Origin: Pirellulales bacterium
GTDB taxonomy: Bacteria > Planctomycetota > Planctomycetia > Pirellulales > JALHPA01
Assembly: GCA_033762255.1 (NCBI GenBank)
Contig: JANRLT010000047.1
Location: forward strand, 1-41,668
Length of the DNA stretch: 41,668 bases
Reading direction: 5' to 3'
Shown: positions 41,494 to 41,668 of the stretch, piece by piece
Position numbering within the stretch: position 1 is the first letter of the stretch
Layout: the number at the start of each line of letters is the position of its first letter
Position numbers and translations under genes: made by a program
The notes under the pieces: model-generated
What the model was told of the DNA's origin: nothing
Databases searched by the model: none
Seen by the model: the letters and a program-made list of their open reading frames with translations, nothing else

Positions 41494-41668
41494 ATGCCCC
41501 CCACTTCCCCACAGTCGACTTCCCCGTGGCCGCTTTGGCTGGCCGGAATGTTGTGCTGCGCGACTTGGGTGCTGATTTTTTCGGGCGGGCTGGTCACCAC
41601 CACCGACGCCGGGATGGCCTACGCCGATTGGCCGAATAGCGGCGGGTATTTTTTGCTCTTTTTGCCCT
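41494..41668 (+). CDS. ctaA: Haem A synthase, N-terminal part (runs off the window)
   Basis: 58 codons from the ATG at 41494 to the edge. After a short Pro/Ser-rich start comes a transmembrane helix, 'WLAGMLCCATWVLIFSGGLV', followed by TTTDAGMAYADWP. This is the helix I signature of COX15/CtaA haem A synthase (GGLVxxTxxGxxxxDWP). The enzyme oxidises haem O to haem A for the oxidase encoded upstream. It is co-directional with coxA, 66 bases away. The symbol is by family resemblance and could equally be cox15. The assignment is on a fragment only. Confidence 0.8.
   Translation, partial: MPPTSPQSTSPWPLWLAGMLCCATWVLIFSGGLVTTTDAGMAYADWPNSGGYFLLFLP

Overview
The window looks like a chromosomal segment of a planctomycete, probably of the Pirellula type. 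The main grounds are the respiratory cluster at the right end, with a Rieske protein carrying a long Ala/Pro/Lys-rich tail, a split b6f-like cytochrome b, a giant eight-haem cytochrome c and paired cupredoxins. The CHC2 zinc-finger remnant, the planctomycete-style palindromic repeats and the frequent very small operons agree with this. The assignment is inference from gene content; there is no rRNA or other marker in the window.

Layout. 1-3.0 kb: a small membrane protein, then an SPFH-domain protein and a helical partner. 3.3-5.1 kb: rfbA-rfbC of dTDP-rhamnose synthesis. 5.5-7.2 kb: dnaA with a structured leader. 7.7-15.8 kb: ordinary single genes and short operons, mostly on the minus strand: a GNAT protein, a secreted or membrane low-complexity protein, a Dabb protein with NAD(P)HX epimerase, a DUF3467 protein on the plus strand, a frameshifted isochorismatase-like hydrolase, a MATE transporter and an AAA+ ATPase. 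15.9-16.8 kb: an AT-richer island with two small genes of toxin/immunity-like arrangement. 17.1-18.4 kb: a decayed CHC2 zinc-finger gene inside an imperfect inverted repeat, and an ECF sigma factor. 18.4-19.6 kb: mostly non-coding. 19.6-20.3 kb: a 2OG-Fe(II) oxygenase-like gene.

The most notable region is 20.48-23.72 kb. I read it as a chromosomal (sedentary) integron. Five consecutive minus-strand genes are separated by five attC-like sites. Each cassette begins with a core site that is the complement of the one at its own end. The array starts at an attI-like position next to a divergent integron integrase gene that is cut off after about 85 codons. Directly beyond the break lies a REP-associated tyrosine transposase (RAYT) flanked by inverted REP palindromes, so the integron is probably frozen. 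The cassettes carry a DUF4375 protein, a TPR-like protein, an Imm1-like orphan immunity protein, an unknown protein and a DUF4279 protein.

24.9-26.2 kb is purD. From 26.7 kb to the right edge runs a plus-strand respiratory supercluster: a sigma70-like promoter, Rieske protein, two-part cytochrome b, a 1689-residue octahaem cytochrome c with a PDZ domain, two cupredoxins, a dihaem cytochrome c lipoprotein, coxB, coxA (A2-type) and the start of a haem A synthase gene. Together they would carry electrons from quinol through a bc-type complex and c-type cytochromes or cupredoxins to a haem-copper oxidase, with haem A synthesis alongside.

Several families of palindromic repeats are scattered through the gaps: a unit of about 182 bp at 2.3, 5.2, 5.4 and partly 11.7 kb, GTCGGATC-type palindromes on both sides of the integron, and REPs beside the RAYT.
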